DNA of 64,000 bases. It comes from Streptomyces sp. CC0208. Lineage in GTDB: Bacteria > Actinomycetota > Actinomycetes > Streptomycetales > Streptomycetaceae. Both the position numbers and the translations under genes were made by a program. The stretch covers positions 1,054,001 through 1,118,000 of the forward strand of contig NZ_CP031969.1 of NCBI RefSeq assembly GCF_003443735.1, given 5' to 3'. Shown here piece by piece: positions 43,392 to 51,382 of this stretch (within the stretch, counting starts at the first letter, position 1; each line of letters starts with the position of its first letter). The notes beneath the pieces are model-generated. The model ran no database searches and was not told the origin of the DNA. It saw only the letters and a program-made list of their open reading frames with translations.

Positions 43392-44078
43392 TCCCAGCAG
43401 CCATCCGCCGTCCACGCTCAACTCCACCGCGTTGACCGAGCCGTTGCGCAGCAGGAAGTCCACGGCGTCCACCACGTCCGCCACGGTCGCGAGCCGTCCG
43501 GTCGGGGTCCTGGCCCGCAGGCCCGCCAGGACCTCCTCCGGCTTGGCCCGCCAGTAGGGGCTGTCCCCCACCACTCCGGGATGGATCGCGTTGACCCGGA
43601 CGGGAGCGAGTTCGACGGCCAGCGAGTGCATCAGCCCCCTCACCCCGGCGTTGACGGTCGCCACCGTCGTCGCGCCCGGGTAGGGCCGCTCCTTGGCCTG
43701 TCCGCCGAACAGCACGATGGCGCTGTCCTCGTGCAGCCGGGACCGCAGTGCGTGCACGACCGCGGTGTAGCCGACGAGCTTGAGCGTGACGAGATGCACG
43801 GCGGCGTCGATGTCGTACGCGGTGACGCGGTTCTCGTCGCGGGAGATGGCCGCGATCACCAGGTGGTCGACGGCCTCCACGTCGCTCAGCGCGTCGACGA
43901 TCCCCTTCGGCCGCGCGAGGTCCAGGGCGAGTCCCCGGGCGCCGATCTCCTTGGCGACGGTGTCGGTGCGGTGAGGGTCGCGCCCGGTGATCACCACCTC
44001 GTCGCCGCGCTCGGCACGCACCCGGGCGAACTCCCTGCCGATGCCCGAGGTTCCCCCGATCACCACCACGCCGCTCAT
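43389..44078 (-). CDS. short-chain dehydrogenase/reductase
   Basis: The 229-residue SDR has VVVIGGTSGIGREFARVRAERG as cofactor loop and ARGLALDLARP, LFGGQAKERPYPGATTVATVNAGVRGL and VDAVDFLLRNGSVNAVELSVDGGW. The catalytic Tyr-x-x-x-Lys of classical SDRs is not obvious (the corresponding segment reads ATTVATVNAG), so this may be a divergent or atypical SDR. GGAGG precedes the ATG, which overlaps the bicupin stop. It is the last gene of the seven-gene unknown operon. Confidence 0.82.
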   Translation of the reverse strand: MSGVVVIGGTSGIGREFARVRAERGDEVVITGRDPHRTDTVAKEIGARGLALDLARPKGIVDALSDVEAVDHLVIAAISRDENRVTAYDIDAAVHLVTLKLVGYTAVVHALRSRLHEDSAIVLFGGQAKERPYPGATTVATVNAGVRGLMHSLAVELAPVRVNAIHPGVVGDSPYWRAKPEEVLAGLRARTPTGRLATVADVVDAVDFLLRNGSVNAVELSVDGGWLLG

Positions 44079-44947
44079 CGGGAAGCCTCCCTCAGGTAGT
44101 CCCAGTCCCGGGTGAATCGGTAAGAGTGCCGCACCGGCGGCTGCGGCGCCTGCGTCTCCAGCCAACGCAGCGGCCCCGCACCGGCGTTGGAGAAGCCGTG
44201 CACACAACCGGAGCCCGCCCAGGCGCAGTCGCCCGGACCGAGCCGGTACGGCGAACCGTCGAAGACCGCGTCCGCCTCGCCTTCGAGGAACAGATACGTC
44301 TCCTCGAAGGGGTGGTCGTGCGTGCCCGCGACGCCGTCGGGCGCGTACTGCACCATGAACATCGTCGAGGCGACCGCTCCCAGGTCGCCGTCGACCATCA
44401 TCTTCACGGTGATCCCGCTGTAGACGAGCAGCGCGGTCCGCATGCTCGCCGACACCGCGAGCAGGTCCTGGGACTGCTTCCCGGGATCCATCTGGGCGGG
44501 CTCGAAATGCCCGAAGGACCGGGTGCGCGGATCGCGGACGTCGATACGGACGGGTGGGCGCACCGGCCAAGCGGAGACCGCCTGGGTGTCGTACCCGTAC
44601 CGGGCCCGCGGTACCGGAGCGAGCATGTCCGCCCAGCGGGCGACGCCGTCCCCGGCGCCGCGCCAGGCGTGCGGAACACCGGTCGCGAGAAGCCCGTAGT
44701 CGCCCTCCTCCAGCAGATACGCCCCCTCGTGCACATCGAGGATCACGGCCCCGTCGAGGATGTGGAAGCTCTCCTCGTACGAGTGGACATGGGCCGCCAC
44801 GCTCCCGTCGGGGCGCAGCTCGCACACCCCGAAACCGGTGTGCGAGCTGCCGTCGGCATCGCCGACCAACTCCCGTCGCCGGTAGCCGTGTTCGTCGTAC
44901 GACGGCTTCGGGAGGTCGGTGACCCGGCGCACCAGGTGCCTGGTCAC
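44075..44947 (-). CDS. bicupin protein of unknown function
   Basis: The 290-residue protein has two cupin barrels. The N-terminal one includes AAHVHSYEESFHILDGAVIL and LLEEGDYGLLATGVPHAWRG. The C-terminal one includes THDHPFEETYLFLEGEADAVF and LGPGDCAWAGSGCVHGFSN. Both keep His/Glu metal ligands (HVH...E and HDHPFEE...H), so two metal sites are plausible. The architecture recalls ureidoglycine aminohydrolase and gentisate-dioxygenase-like bicupins, but I cannot assign a reaction. The GTG overlaps the amidohydrolase stop (GTGA). Confidence 0.85.
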   Translation of the reverse strand: MTRHLVRRVTDLPKPSYDEHGYRRRELVGDADGSSHTGFGVCELRPDGSVAAHVHSYEESFHILDGAVILDVHEGAYLLEEGDYGLLATGVPHAWRGAGDGVARWADMLAPVPRARYGYDTQAVSAWPVRPPVRIDVRDPRTRSFGHFEPAQMDPGKQSQDLLAVSASMRTALLVYSGITVKMMVDGDLGAVASTMFMVQYAPDGVAGTHDHPFEETYLFLEGEADAVFDGSPYRLGPGDCAWAGSGCVHGFSNAGAGPLRWLETQAPQPPVRHSYRFTRDWDYLREASR

Positions 44948-46290
44948 GCCCGGGCCTCCTTCGCGGCCAGCAGCCGGTCGCGGGATTCCTCGACCAGGCG
45001 CCGGGCACGCGCCACGTCGGCCGTGAGCCTGCCGTCGCGCTTGCGGACAACCCCGTCGACGATGACCGTCTCCACGTTGGACACGTCCGCGCTCAACGCC
45101 ACCGCTGCGGCCGCGTCGTGAACCGGGGCCACGTTCAGGGCGGTCGCGTCGATCGCGACGACGTCCGCGCGCTTGCCCGGGGTGAGCGATCCGGTGCGGT
45201 CCTCCAGGCCGGCGACGTGGGCGCCGTTGCGGGTGGCGATCTCCAGCATCTGACGTGCCGTCAACATGGTGTCGGGGACCGGGACGTCGGCCTGCCAGCT
45301 GGCCGCGTTGACGCGGGCGCGCTCGGCGCCGAAGGCCGCACGGATCTGGGTGAACATGTCGCCGGGCACGGTGGTGACGACGTCGATGCTCAGGGAGGGG
45401 CGCAGGCCGTGCTCGATCGCCTTCATCACCGGCGGCCAGCCGTGCCCCATCTGCGTCTCGACCTGCGGTGCGATGGAGACCGTACCGCCGCTGTCGGCGA
45501 CCAGCCGCCACTCCTCGTCGCTCAGGTAGCAGCAGTGGATGTAGGTGGTGTCGGGGCCGAGCAGTCCGAGGTCGTGGAGCTGCTTGACCATGCCGAAGCG
45601 GCCGGCGAGGCGTCCCATGGCCACGTGCACGGTGATCGGGATGTCCAGCTCGCGGGCGAGGGCCCACTCGGAGGTGACGACGTCGTTGACGCAGAAACCG
45701 GGGCCGCGGGTGGCGAGGGCCAGGGTGAGCAGGCCCGCGTCGGAGGAGAAGTACTCCGTGCGGATCCGGCGTACGTCGTCGCCCGGAATCGCGATCTTGC
45801 TCTCGAACCAGTAGTCGGCGAGCGAGGTGTTGGCGCTGCCGTACGCGTACTGGGCGCGGATGCCGCTCTCCGTGAGGGCCCGGATCGCCGCGTCCGGGTG
45901 CTCGGGCGTGTTGTTGATGTGGGACCAGTCGACCAGCGTGGTGATGCCGGCGTTGAGGCACTCCAGGGCGCCCGCGAGGTTGGCGGCGTAGACGTCCTCG
46001 GGGGTGTAGAGAGGGGCGAAGGTGTCGAGGATGTCGACGAAGTAGTCGTCGAGCGTGGCGTCGGGCGCCACGTTGCGGATCGACGCCTCCCAGGTGTGGC
46101 GGTGGCTGTCGACGAAGCCGGGGATCACGATGCGGCCGGTCATGTCGAGGACTTCGGCGTCCGCGCCGATCTCGCGGTCCACGGCCGCGATCCACCCGTC
46201 CTCGATGAGGACGTCCCCCCTCGGCAGGTCCCCGACGGCGGGGTCCATGGAGAGCACGTGTCCGGCACGAAGGAGTATCCGATGGGTCAT
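44944..46290 (-). CDS. amidohydrolase (AtzA/TrzN-like, aminohydrolase group)
   Basis: The 448-residue TIM-barrel metal hydrolase has the metal-site His63 and His65 in PGFVDSHRHTWEAS. Further sites are His in PITVHVAMG, His in TYIHCCYLSDEE and the metal Asp in LSIDVVTT. LEDRTGSLTPGKRADVVAID closes the beta-sandwich part. Relatives deaminate or dechlorinate s-triazines, guanine-type bases, 8-oxoguanine or other N-heterocycles. In this operon it probably removes an amino or similar group from a heterocycle or amide. GAGGAGGAAG precedes the ATG. Confidence 0.87.
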   Translation of the reverse strand: MTHRILLRAGHVLSMDPAVGDLPRGDVLIEDGWIAAVDREIGADAEVLDMTGRIVIPGFVDSHRHTWEASIRNVAPDATLDDYFVDILDTFAPLYTPEDVYAANLAGALECLNAGITTLVDWSHINNTPEHPDAAIRALTESGIRAQYAYGSANTSLADYWFESKIAIPGDDVRRIRTEYFSSDAGLLTLALATRGPGFCVNDVVTSEWALARELDIPITVHVAMGRLAGRFGMVKQLHDLGLLGPDTTYIHCCYLSDEEWRLVADSGGTVSIAPQVETQMGHGWPPVMKAIEHGLRPSLSIDVVTTVPGDMFTQIRAAFGAERARVNAASWQADVPVPDTMLTARQMLEIATRNGAHVAGLEDRTGSLTPGKRADVVAIDATALNVAPVHDAAAAVALSADVSNVETVIVDGVVRKRDGRLTADVARARRLVEESRDRLLAAKEARA

Positions 46291-46312
46291 CGCGCTTCCT
46301 CCTCAGGGATGT

Positions 46313-47293
46313 TCAGTACGCGGCCAGATTCCTGACGGCCGCCACGACCTTGTCGACGGTGGGAATGACCTGTTCCTCCAGCACGTCCGCGAACGGCAGC
46401 GGCACGCACTCCCCCGCCACCCGCCGCACCGGCGCGTCCAGCAGCCCGAACCCCTCGTCGGCCACGACGGAGACGAGCGTCGCGCCCCAGCCGCCCTGGT
46501 ACGGGTTCTCCTCGACGGTCACCAGCCGGGAGGTCCGTCCGAGGGAGGCGAGCACGGTGGCCGTGTCGAGCGGCACGAGGGAGCGCAGGTCGACGACCTC
46601 GACGCCGATGCCGTCCTCGGCGAGCCGCTCCGAGGCCGTGAGCGCGACCGGCACCATCGAGGCGAGCGCCACCAGCGTCACGTCGGCTCCCTCGCGCACG
46701 ACGGCCGCGCGGCCCAGCTCGACGACGTGGTCCGGCGGCGGGGGCGCCCCCTTGGTGGCCAGCAGTCCCTTGTGCTCGAAGAACACGACCGGGTCGTCGC
46801 TGCGGATGGCCGCCGCCATCATCCCGATGACGTCGGCGGGCGTGGCAGGGGCCGCGATCTTCAGTCCGGGAACGGTCAGTGCCCAGTTCTCGGTGGCCTG
46901 CGAGTGCTGGGCGCCGAAACCGAGCCCGCCACCGTTGGCGGTGCGCACCACGAGGGGCACGGTCACCTGACCACCCGTCATGTAGCGCACTTTGGGTATC
47001 TCGTTGGCGAGGTAGTCCCAGCAACAGGCCAGGAAGTCCGAGAACATGATCTCCGCGACGGGCCGCATCCCGGTCATCGCGGCACCCATCGCCGCGCCCA
47101 CGATGGCCTGTTCGGAGATCGGCGTGTCCCACACCCGCTCGGACCCGAACTCCTTGTGCAGTCCGGCGGTCGTCTTGAACACCCCGCCGGCCGCACCGAT
47201 GTCCTCCCCCAGGCAGACGACGGACGGATCGCGTCGCATCTCCCGCGCGATGCCCTCGGCGACCGCCTCCCGGTACGAGATCACGTCCGCCAT
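46313..47293 (-). CDS. 2-oxoacid/acetoin dehydrogenase E1 component, beta subunit
   Basis: The 326-residue protein is a transketolase-like E1 beta chain: ISYREAVAEGIAREM, GEDIGAAGGVFKTTAGLHKEFG, TPISEQAIVGAAMGAAMTG with the catalytic-type Glu, and RLVTVEENPYQGGWG in the C-terminal domain. With the alpha chain it forms a heterotetrameric thiamine-diphosphate decarboxylase. GGAGG lies six bases before the ATG at 47293, inside the end of the alpha gene. No E2 or E3 gene is nearby, so it must borrow them or act as a stand-alone decarboxylase or synthase. Confidence 0.9.
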   Translation of the reverse strand: MADVISYREAVAEGIAREMRRDPSVVCLGEDIGAAGGVFKTTAGLHKEFGSERVWDTPISEQAIVGAAMGAAMTGMRPVAEIMFSDFLACCWDYLANEIPKVRYMTGGQVTVPLVVRTANGGGLGFGAQHSQATENWALTVPGLKIAAPATPADVIGMMAAAIRSDDPVVFFEHKGLLATKGAPPPPDHVVELGRAAVVREGADVTLVALASMVPVALTASERLAEDGIGVEVVDLRSLVPLDTATVLASLGRTSRLVTVEENPYQGGWGATLVSVVADEGFGLLDAPVRRVAGECVPLPFADVLEEQVIPTVDKVVAAVRNLAAY

Positions 47294-48258
47294 GCCGCAC
47301 CTCCGTCCGCCCATACGTCGGTGAAGGCCTCGCGGGGATCGGGCGGCGGCGCGTTCTTCGCGGCCTCGACCGCCTCCTGTACGACGGTCCGCGCGCGCTC
47401 GTCGGCCTCGGCGACCCTCTCCTCGGGCACCCCTGCCTCGACGAGCCGCCCGCGCGCGATGTCCAACGGGTCGTGCTTGAGCCAGCGTTCGACCTCCTCG
47501 GCCGGGCGGTAGGTCGCCGGGTCGGTCCGGCTGTGCCCGAAGTGGCGGTAGGTCTCGGCCTCCAGCAGGGCGGGCCCGTCTCCGGCCCGGGCCCGCCGCG
47601 CCAGCCGTGCCACCGTCTCCTGGACGGAGACGACGTCGTTGCCGTCGACGACCTCACCGGGGATGCCGTAGGCGGGCGCCCGGTCGGCGGCGGGCCGGGG
47701 CACCGCGGTGACATCGGCGATCGGGGTGTACTCCATGTACAGGTTGTTCTCGCAGACGAACAGCACCGGCAGCTTCCACACGGCGGCCAGGTTCAGCGCC
47801 TCGTGGAAGGCGCCGATGTTGGTGGCGCCGTCCCCGAAGAAGGCGACCGCGAGCTGTCCGGTGCCGCGCAGCTTCGCCGACCAGGCGGCGCCGACCGCCA
47901 TCGGGAGGTGGGCGCCGACGATGGCGTAGGAACCGAGCATGTTCGTGGCCGCCTTGGTGAGGTGCATGGAGCCGCCCTTGGCCCCGCACAACCCCGTCGC
48001 CCTGCTCATGAGTTCGGCGAGGCATTCCTCGGGGGTCGCGCCCCGGGCCATCGCGTGGTGGTGGCCGCGATAGGTGGCGAAGACGTAGTCGTCGTCGCGC
48101 AGGGCGGCGCTCGCGCCGACGGCGATCGCCTCGTGACCGGCGGCGAGGTGGGTGGTGCCCTTGACGAGGCCCTGGAGGAACAGGTCGTGGGCGGCCTTCT
48201 CGGTACGGCGGATGAGGACCATCTGCTCGTACAGGGCGAGGAGTTCACCGGTGTCCAT
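47281..48258 (-). CDS. 2-oxoacid/acetoin dehydrogenase E1 component, alpha subunit
   Basis: The 325-residue E1 alpha chain has VLIRRTEKAAHDLFLQGLVKGTTH, the region ATYRGHHHAMARG and the ThDP motif FFGDGATNIGAFHEALNLAAVWKLPVLFVCENN. The phosphorylation-loop-like RHFGHSRTDPATYR is also present. The size and motifs fit the acetoin/pyruvate dehydrogenase E1 alpha group (AcoA, PdhA). It precedes the beta gene with a 13-base overlap and itself overlaps the end of the M24 gene by 14 bases. The true 2-oxo or acyloin substrate is unknown. Confidence 0.9.
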   Translation of the reverse strand: MDTGELLALYEQMVLIRRTEKAAHDLFLQGLVKGTTHLAAGHEAIAVGASAALRDDDYVFATYRGHHHAMARGATPEECLAELMSRATGLCGAKGGSMHLTKAATNMLGSYAIVGAHLPMAVGAAWSAKLRGTGQLAVAFFGDGATNIGAFHEALNLAAVWKLPVLFVCENNLYMEYTPIADVTAVPRPAADRAPAYGIPGEVVDGNDVVSVQETVARLARRARAGDGPALLEAETYRHFGHSRTDPATYRPAEEVERWLKHDPLDIARGRLVEAGVPEERVAEADERARTVVQEAVEAAKNAPPPDPREAFTDVWADGGAAWRT

Positions 48259-49603
48259 CGCCGCTCCCCCGGTGTCCGTCCGCGGTCCCGGTGTTCAGGT
48301 GGGACTGTGCCTCCCGGGCGGTGTTGAGCTCGCCGCCGACCGTCCAGTACTTGCGGCCCGCGACCAGGAGTTCCTCGGCGGGGAACTTGGTGATGACCTC
48401 GCAGCCGTCGGCGGTGACGACCAGTTCCTCCTCGATCCGGGCGGCGGACCAGCCGTCGGCGGCGGGCCAGTAGGTCTCCAGGGCGAACACCATGCCCTCT
48501 TCGAGGACTTCGGGGTGGTCGAGGGAGACCAGGCGGCTGAAGACGGGCTTCTCCCAGATCGACAGTCCCACGCCGTGGCCGTACTGGAGAGCGAAGGCGG
48601 CGGTCTCGTCGGCGAAGCCGAACTCCTCTGCGCGCGGCCACACTTGGACGATGTCGGCGGTCGTGGCGCCCGGCCGGACGAGGGAGATCGCCTGGTCCAT
48701 GTACTCCCGGCAGCGGACGTACGCGTCCCGTTGCGCTCGGGAGGCGCTGCCGACGGCGAAGGTGCGGTAGTAGCAGGTGCGGTAGCCGAGGTGGCTGTGC
48801 AGGATGTCGAAGAAGGCGGGGTCGCCGGGGCGGATCAGGCGGTCGCTGTAGACGTGCGGGTGGGGTGAACAGCGTTCGCCCGAGATGGCGTTGACGCCTT
48901 CGACGTACTCACTGCCGAGGTCGTAGAGAACCTTGCTGACCAGCCCGACGCACTCGTTCTCGCGGATTCCGGGGCGGAGGTGGGCGTAGAGCTCCTCGTA
49001 CGCCGCGTCGACCATCGCGCAGGCCTGGGCGAGCAGGGAGATCTCGTCGCCGGTCTTGACGCGGCGGGCCTCCAGGAAGACCTGCTGGCCGTCGACCACG
49101 TCGATGCCCTCGGCCCGCAGGGCGGCGAGCACGGGCATCTCGGCGACGTCGATGCCGAGGGGTTCGCCGGCGAGGCCGTGGGCGCGCAGTTCGGCGGCGA
49201 TCTTCGCGGCGACGTCCTCGGCGATCCCGGCGTCCGGGTGGAAGGCACCGCGCAGAGTGGAGATGCCGGCACGGGCTCCGGTGGGCGGCCCGTCCTTGCC
49301 GTCGCTGTAGTCGAGCCACGGGTTGTAGAGCTGGTGGTGGCGGGCCGCGGAGCCGAAGTCCCACACGATCGGTTCGCCGCCGCGGACCAGCAGGGCGAAG
49401 CGGATCAGCTTGTCCATCGCCCAGGTGCCGATGTGCGTGGCGGTCATGTAGCGGATGTTGGCGAAGTCGAAGCTGAGCACGGCGCCCAGTTCGGAGCGGT
49501 TCAGCGTGTCGTGGAGCCGGGTCAGGCGCTGTCGGCGCAGCCGGTCGAGGTCTACGCGCTCTTCCCAGTCGACGGCATTGGGGCCGTATGTGCGGATCGC
49601 CAT
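48245..49603 (-). CDS. M24-family (pita-bread fold) protein with an altered metal site
   Basis: The 452-residue protein has an N-terminal creatinase-like domain (GAVLSFDFANIRYMTATHIG) and a C-terminal aminopeptidase-P/creatinase fold. Of the five dinuclear metal ligands, Asp266 (FFDILHSH), the His of YGHGVGL, and Glu in EEGMVFALET and RIEEELVV are present. The position 11 residues after Asp266, an Asp in metal-dependent members, is Cys277 in GYRTCYYRTF. Creatinase and DddP-like DMSP lyases show this fold can do non-peptidase chemistry. The ATG at 49603 is my choice; six more codons are possible. It is the first enzyme gene after the XRE-cupin regulator. Confidence 0.85.
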   Translation of the reverse strand: MAIRTYGPNAVDWEERVDLDRLRRQRLTRLHDTLNRSELGAVLSFDFANIRYMTATHIGTWAMDKLIRFALLVRGGEPIVWDFGSAARHHQLYNPWLDYSDGKDGPPTGARAGISTLRGAFHPDAGIAEDVAAKIAAELRAHGLAGEPLGIDVAEMPVLAALRAEGIDVVDGQQVFLEARRVKTGDEISLLAQACAMVDAAYEELYAHLRPGIRENECVGLVSKVLYDLGSEYVEGVNAISGERCSPHPHVYSDRLIRPGDPAFFDILHSHLGYRTCYYRTFAVGSASRAQRDAYVRCREYMDQAISLVRPGATTADIVQVWPRAEEFGFADETAAFALQYGHGVGLSIWEKPVFSRLVSLDHPEVLEEGMVFALETYWPAADGWSAARIEEELVVTADGCEVITKFPAEELLVAGRKYWTVGGELNTAREAQSHLNTGTADGHRGSGDGHR

Positions 49604-49655
49604 CGCGACCACCCCCACCATCGAGTCAACGACCGTCCACGGGGAGTGTCAAGTG

Positions 49656-50288
49656 TCACTGAACACTTCGGCTCGCCACGAACCAGACGCCCACGGCCGG
49701 TTCGTCGCCGTCGTTGCGGTAGCGATGCGGGGTGGTGGACTCGAAGCAGACGGCGTCGCCGGGGCGCAGGACCTGCTCGTCGAAGCCGAGGGTGAGGACG
49801 AGTTCGCCGGAGGTCAGATAGCCGTACTCGGTGCCGGGGTGCCGCATCAGACCGCCCGAGGTGGAGGAGGACCCGCCGGGCCGGTACGTCACGAGCAGGA
49901 AGTCGACGTCGGTGCCGGGGACGTGCCCGAGCCGCTCCCACACGACACCGGAGTCCAGTTCCAGCACCTCCCGCTCACCGGGTGTGACCAGGGGTCCTAT
50001 GCGTCGGCCGGGATCCGCCGCGAAGGCCGCCAGGGCGTGTACGACGATGGCCTCGCTCGCCGCCACCGCGGTCTCCCGCCCGTCGAAGAGGGCTTCCACG
50101 GAGATGCCGAGAGCCGTGGTGATCGCGTACAGGGTGCTGACCGACGGCTGGCTCTTCCCGGTCTCTATCTGGGAGACCAGGCTCGCGGAGACACCGACCT
50201 CGCGGGCCAGGGCACGCAGGCCGAGACCACGCTCCAGCCGCGCCTGCCGGATACGGGCGCCGACGGAGGGCACGGGGGTAGGGGACAC
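49656..50288 (-). CDS. XRE-cupin transcriptional regulator
   Basis: The 210-residue protein joins an N-terminal XRE helix-turn-helix ([46 protein letters not shown]) to a C-terminal cupin sensor ([20 protein letters not shown] ... [17 protein letters not shown]). Regulators of this type (PuuR-, SutR-like) control catabolic genes by binding small ligands in the cupin. GGAG lies seven bases before the GTG at 50288. The gene is 52 bases upstream of the M24 gene on the same strand and presumably autoregulates the operon. Confidence 0.92.
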   Translation of the reverse strand: MSPTPVPSVGARIRQARLERGLGLRALAREVGVSASLVSQIETGKSQPSVSTLYAITTALGISVEALFDGRETAVAASEAIVVHALAAFAADPGRRIGPLVTPGEREVLELDSGVVWERLGHVPGTDVDFLLVTYRPGGSSSTSGGLMRHPGTEYGYLTSGELVLTLGFDEQVLRPGDAVCFESTTPHRYRNDGDEPAVGVWFVASRSVQ

Positions 50289-50346
50289 GGGCGGGCTCCT
50301 CTCCTGTGCAGCCCCATTGAACAACCCGACCCGTCGCCCGGGAAAG

Positions 50347-50373
50347 ACGCCCGCGTCCACCGGGGGCGGGCGT
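50347..50373. repeat. eight-base inverted repeat upstream of the XRE regulator
   Basis: ACGCCCGC (50347-50354) and GCGGGCGT (50366-50373) can form a perfect stem with an 11-base loop, about 60 bases upstream of the XRE-cupin start. It could be an operator or just GC-rich structure. Confidence 0.35.
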
Positions 50374-50430
50374 GCTCTCCCCGGAAGGCTCCTGCGCCGT
50401 ACGAGGGGGGCGTCGCCCGTAGCCCCGGCC

Positions 50431-50508
50431 AGGACCCGCATCCCGGCCGGACGACCCGCGGCCCCCGACGAAAGCCCCGCCCTTCGGAAGAGGACCCGCA
50501 TTCCGGCC
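50431..50508. repeat. 18-base direct repeat, 60 bases apart
   Basis: AGGACCCGCATCCCGGCC (50431-50448) recurs with one change at 50491-50508 (AGGACCCGCATTCCGGCC). The sequence between the copies is unrelated. It lies just upstream of the LuxR-like remnant in a 480-base stretch with no intact gene. Confidence 0.7.
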
Positions 50509-50509
50509 C

Positions 50510-50768
50510 CACGCTCTCGCCGAGGCGGTCCGTGCCGCCGCGGCCGGTGACTCACCGCGCTACCCCCCTCGGCCGCCGGACGTCTGCTCCGGTACCTCAC
50601 CCCGGGCCCGAGGCCGCAGCCGATCGTCGCGCGCCGCCCGGCGCCGGCCACCGCGCCCCTGACCGACCGCGAGTTCGACGTGGTCCGCCTGGCCGCCGCC
50701 CTCGCCGGAGGGACGCGGAGATCGCCGTCCGGCCCGGCAGCACCGGCACGCGCGGCCGGAGAACCGCG
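50510..50768 (+). pseudogene. remnant of a LuxR/NarL-type response regulator (C-terminal part)
   Basis: Three short pieces in different frames read in order like the end of a NarL/FixJ response regulator. They are [14 protein letters not shown] near 50512-50553, AAGRLLRYLTPGP then APLTDREFDVVRLAAALAGG near 50573-50710, and DAEIAVRPGS near 50712-50741. The central LTDRE-FDVVRLAA is the start of the LuxR helix-turn-helix and DAEIA its next helix. At least two frameshifts separate the pieces and no receiver domain is seen. The fragment runs into the end of the convergent kcsA-like gene. Confidence 0.6.
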
Positions 50769-51212
50769 TCACCCCTTCTTCTTCGCTCCCAGCAGCTCCT
50801 CCAGCCGGTCGAACCGCTCGTGCAGGGCATGCAGGGTCTCGGCACCCACCGGGTGCGCACGCTTCTGCTGCCGGGCCACGAACCAGGTGGCGAGTGCCGC
50901 CGTGACCATGCCGTACGTCGTGATCCCGACGACCATGACGACCGTGCCGACGACCCGGCCCCACCAGGTCACGGGGTAGAAGTCGCCGTATCCGACGGTC
51001 GTCGCCGTCTCGACCGACCACCACAGGGCCTTCGGGTACGAGGTCAGACTGGCGCCCCGGGCCCCCTCCTCGGCGACGAGCACCGCCCAGGAACCGGTGA
51101 GCATCACCACGAGCAGCACGGCGGTCGCACCGCCCGCCGCCTTCACATGCAGCGAGCGGCCGTCCCGGCGGCGCATCAACTCGACCATCCTGGCGAGGAA
51201 TCCGGGCAGCAT
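50769..51212 (-). CDS. kcsA: KcsA-type potassium channel
   Basis: The 147-residue protein matches KcsA in layout: an amphipathic N-terminus with His22 (KcsA His25), TM1 (GGATAVLLVVMLTGSWAVLVAEEG) and pore helix WWSVETA with Glu68 (KcsA Glu71). The filter TVGYGD (72-77) and TM2 with GITTYGMVTAALATWFVARQQ follow. Compared with the 160-residue S. lividans protein the cytoplasmic stalk is shorter, but the final tetramerisation helix ALHERFDRLEELL is kept. The pH-sensor positions suggest acid gating as in KcsA. GAGGAG lies six bases before the ATG. Confidence 0.93.
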   Translation of the reverse strand: MLPGFLARMVELMRRRDGRSLHVKAAGGATAVLLVVMLTGSWAVLVAEEGARGASLTSYPKALWWSVETATTVGYGDFYPVTWWGRVVGTVVMVVGITTYGMVTAALATWFVARQQKRAHPVGAETLHALHERFDRLEELLGAKKKG

Positions 51213-51382
51213 GCTCACTCCTCGAAGGCCGGGGGCGGGGCGGGCGCACGGGGCCAGTGTCACCGCCGAGAGGGTGTCCGGCACTTCGGACAGGGCGTTC
51301 GAGTCGCGGGTTCGCGGGACAAGCTGATCATCGGGCGGCACAATGGCCGCAACGGCCGCAGGCACGGAGAAGGAGCACAGTC

